A stretch of 6,893 nucleotides of DNA. Origin: JBBQBQ01 sp038317685. Its GTDB lineage: Bacteria; Desulfobacterota; Desulfuromonadia; Desulfuromonadales; DDH964. Shown piece by piece: positions 6,131-6,893 of the stretch. Where the stretch lies: the NCBI GenBank assembly GCA_038317685.1, contig JBBQBQ010000192.1:1-6893 (forward strand), given 5' to 3'. The notes beneath the pieces were generated by a model. The model ran no database searches and was not told the origin of the DNA. It worked only from the letters and a program-made list of their open reading frames with translations. Positions within the stretch are counted from its first letter, which is position 1. Each line of letters starts with the position of its first letter. The position numbers were made by a program, and so were the translations under genes.

Positions 6131-6893
6131 ATGCCCTCCCCCGTCCCGGCCGACCGAACCGAAACCGGCCGCCTGTATATCCCGAGGCCGGCCCGCATCG
6201 TCGCGATCTTGGATCTGACCCCACACGAAAAGCTCTTCCGATTGGAACTCTCCGGCGGCGCCGATCTCGGCCACCTGCCCGGGCAGTTCGTGCAGGTCTC
6301 GATCCTCGGCCTCACCGAGGCGCCGATTTCGGTGGCGAGTTCGCCGACCCGGGCCGGCTGTTTCGAACTGGGGGTGCGCCGGGTCGGCGCCCTGACCAAC
6401 GCCCTGCACCGGCTCTCGGTCGGGGACGAGATCGGCATCCGCGGCCCCTACGGCCGCCCCTTCGAACTGGCGCGGCTGCGCGGCCAGGATCTGCTGTTGA
6501 TCTCCGGCGGCTGCGGTCTGGCCCCCTTGCGCTCCCTGATCCAGTACTGCGAGGACCGCCCCAAGGAGTTCGGTGCCGTCACCATCCTCTACGGCGCCAA
6601 AAGCCCCCAGGATATTCTCTTCAAGGAGGAGCTCCGGGCCTGGGAAGCCTCCGCTCGCTTCGCCTGCGCCGCCAGCGTCGACAACCTGCCGGAAGGGTCC
6701 TGCCACGACGGCCCGGTCGGCCAGGTCACCCGGCTGATCCCACCCCTCTCCATCGACCCGGCGCGGACCATGGCGGCGATCGTCGGTCCGCCGGCCATGT
6801 ACCGGGGCGTTATCGCGGCGCTCAAGGAGAAGGGGCTCGACGAGACCCGGATCGCCGTCTCCCTGGAACGGCAGATGCGCTGCGGGGTCGGCA
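6131..6893 (+). CDS. FAD/NAD(P)-binding electron-transfer subunit, sulfhydrogenase gamma / AsrB-like (3' end cut)
   Basis: This is a ferredoxin-NADP reductase-fold protein of the group containing sulfhydrogenase gamma subunits (HydG), anaerobic sulfite reductase subunit B and dihydroorotate dehydrogenase PyrK. Such subunits move electrons between NAD(P)H and an iron-sulfur partner. The 254 visible residues show an FAD barrel with HLPGQFVQVSI (48-58), EAPISVASS (63-71) and GPYGRPF (105-111). An NAD(P) domain follows with LLLISGGCGLAPLRS (121-135), LYGAKSPQDILF (153-164) and IVGPPAMY (217-224). The sequence ends in SLERQMRCGVG (244-254), the beginning of the cysteine-rich [2Fe-2S] motif, cut at its first Cys. 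The ATG at 6131 is the only usual start after an in-frame stop at 6086, with GAAGGA (6115-6120) 10 bases upstream. It lies beyond the cysK terminator, so it may open a different operon. The exact partner, and whether it is a hydrogenase, lie outside the window. Confidence 0.85.
   Translation, partial: MPSPVPADRTETGRLYIPRPARIVAILDLTPHEKLFRLELSGGADLGHLPGQFVQVSILGLTEAPISVASSPTRAGCFELGVRRVGALTNALHRLSVGDEIGIRGPYGRPFELARLRGQDLLLISGGCGLAPLRSLIQYCEDRPKEFGAVTILYGAKSPQDILFKEELRAWEASARFACAASVDNLPEGSCHDGPVGQVTRLIPPLSIDPARTMAAIVGPPAMYRGVIAALKEKGLDETRIAVSLERQMRCGVG

Overview
The window is an almost complete assimilatory sulfate reduction and cysteine synthesis locus, all on the + strand. It is GC-rich with strong G/C preference at third codon positions. 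The combination of a CysD/CysN ATP sulfurylase, an iron-sulfur APS reductase, a compact siroheme sulfite reductase and a sulfhydrogenase-gamma-like flavoprotein suggests an anaerobic or facultative proteobacterium. A Desulfuromonas/Geobacter-type lineage is my best guess, but this is inferred from gene content and was not checked by any search.

Layout. Positions 2-661 hold the 3' part of cysH (APS reductase), which is open at the window edge. cysD (start best placed at 722) follows after a short gap and overlaps cysN by one base (TGATG). cysN (1675-3516) carries a C-terminal domain that aligns with APS kinase (CysC) but has lost the P-loop, other catalytic signatures and the substrate lid. 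A 149-base gap (3517-3665) holds two back-to-back hairpins just before the next start, plus a 43-codon open frame of doubtful reality. A compact sulfite reductase (3666-4997) and cysK (5015-5968) follow as a tight pair and end in a strong stem-loop terminator (5997-6038). A possible new promoter (6063-6091) then precedes an FAD/NAD(P)-binding electron-transfer subunit (6131 onward). The window cuts that gene at the first cysteine of its expected [2Fe-2S] motif.

How the genes work together. CysD and CysN convert sulfate and ATP to APS, with GTP hydrolysis driving the reaction. CysH, with the cysteine pairs of a [4Fe-4S] enzyme, reduces APS directly to sulfite. The siroheme enzyme reduces sulfite to sulfide, and CysK joins sulfide to O-acetylserine to give cysteine. 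PAPS is not needed on this route, which fits the decay of the APS kinase domain. No dedicated reductase partner for the sulfite reductase (such as a CysJ flavoprotein) lies between the genes. The downstream flavoprotein is a possible but unproven donor.

The most interesting observation is the kinase-dead CysC-like tail of CysN. It is still well preserved in its core strands and helices, as if kept for structure or regulation. Secondary points are the 9-base tandem repeat that forms part of an unusual CysD N-terminal extension, and the structured leader before the sulfite reductase.
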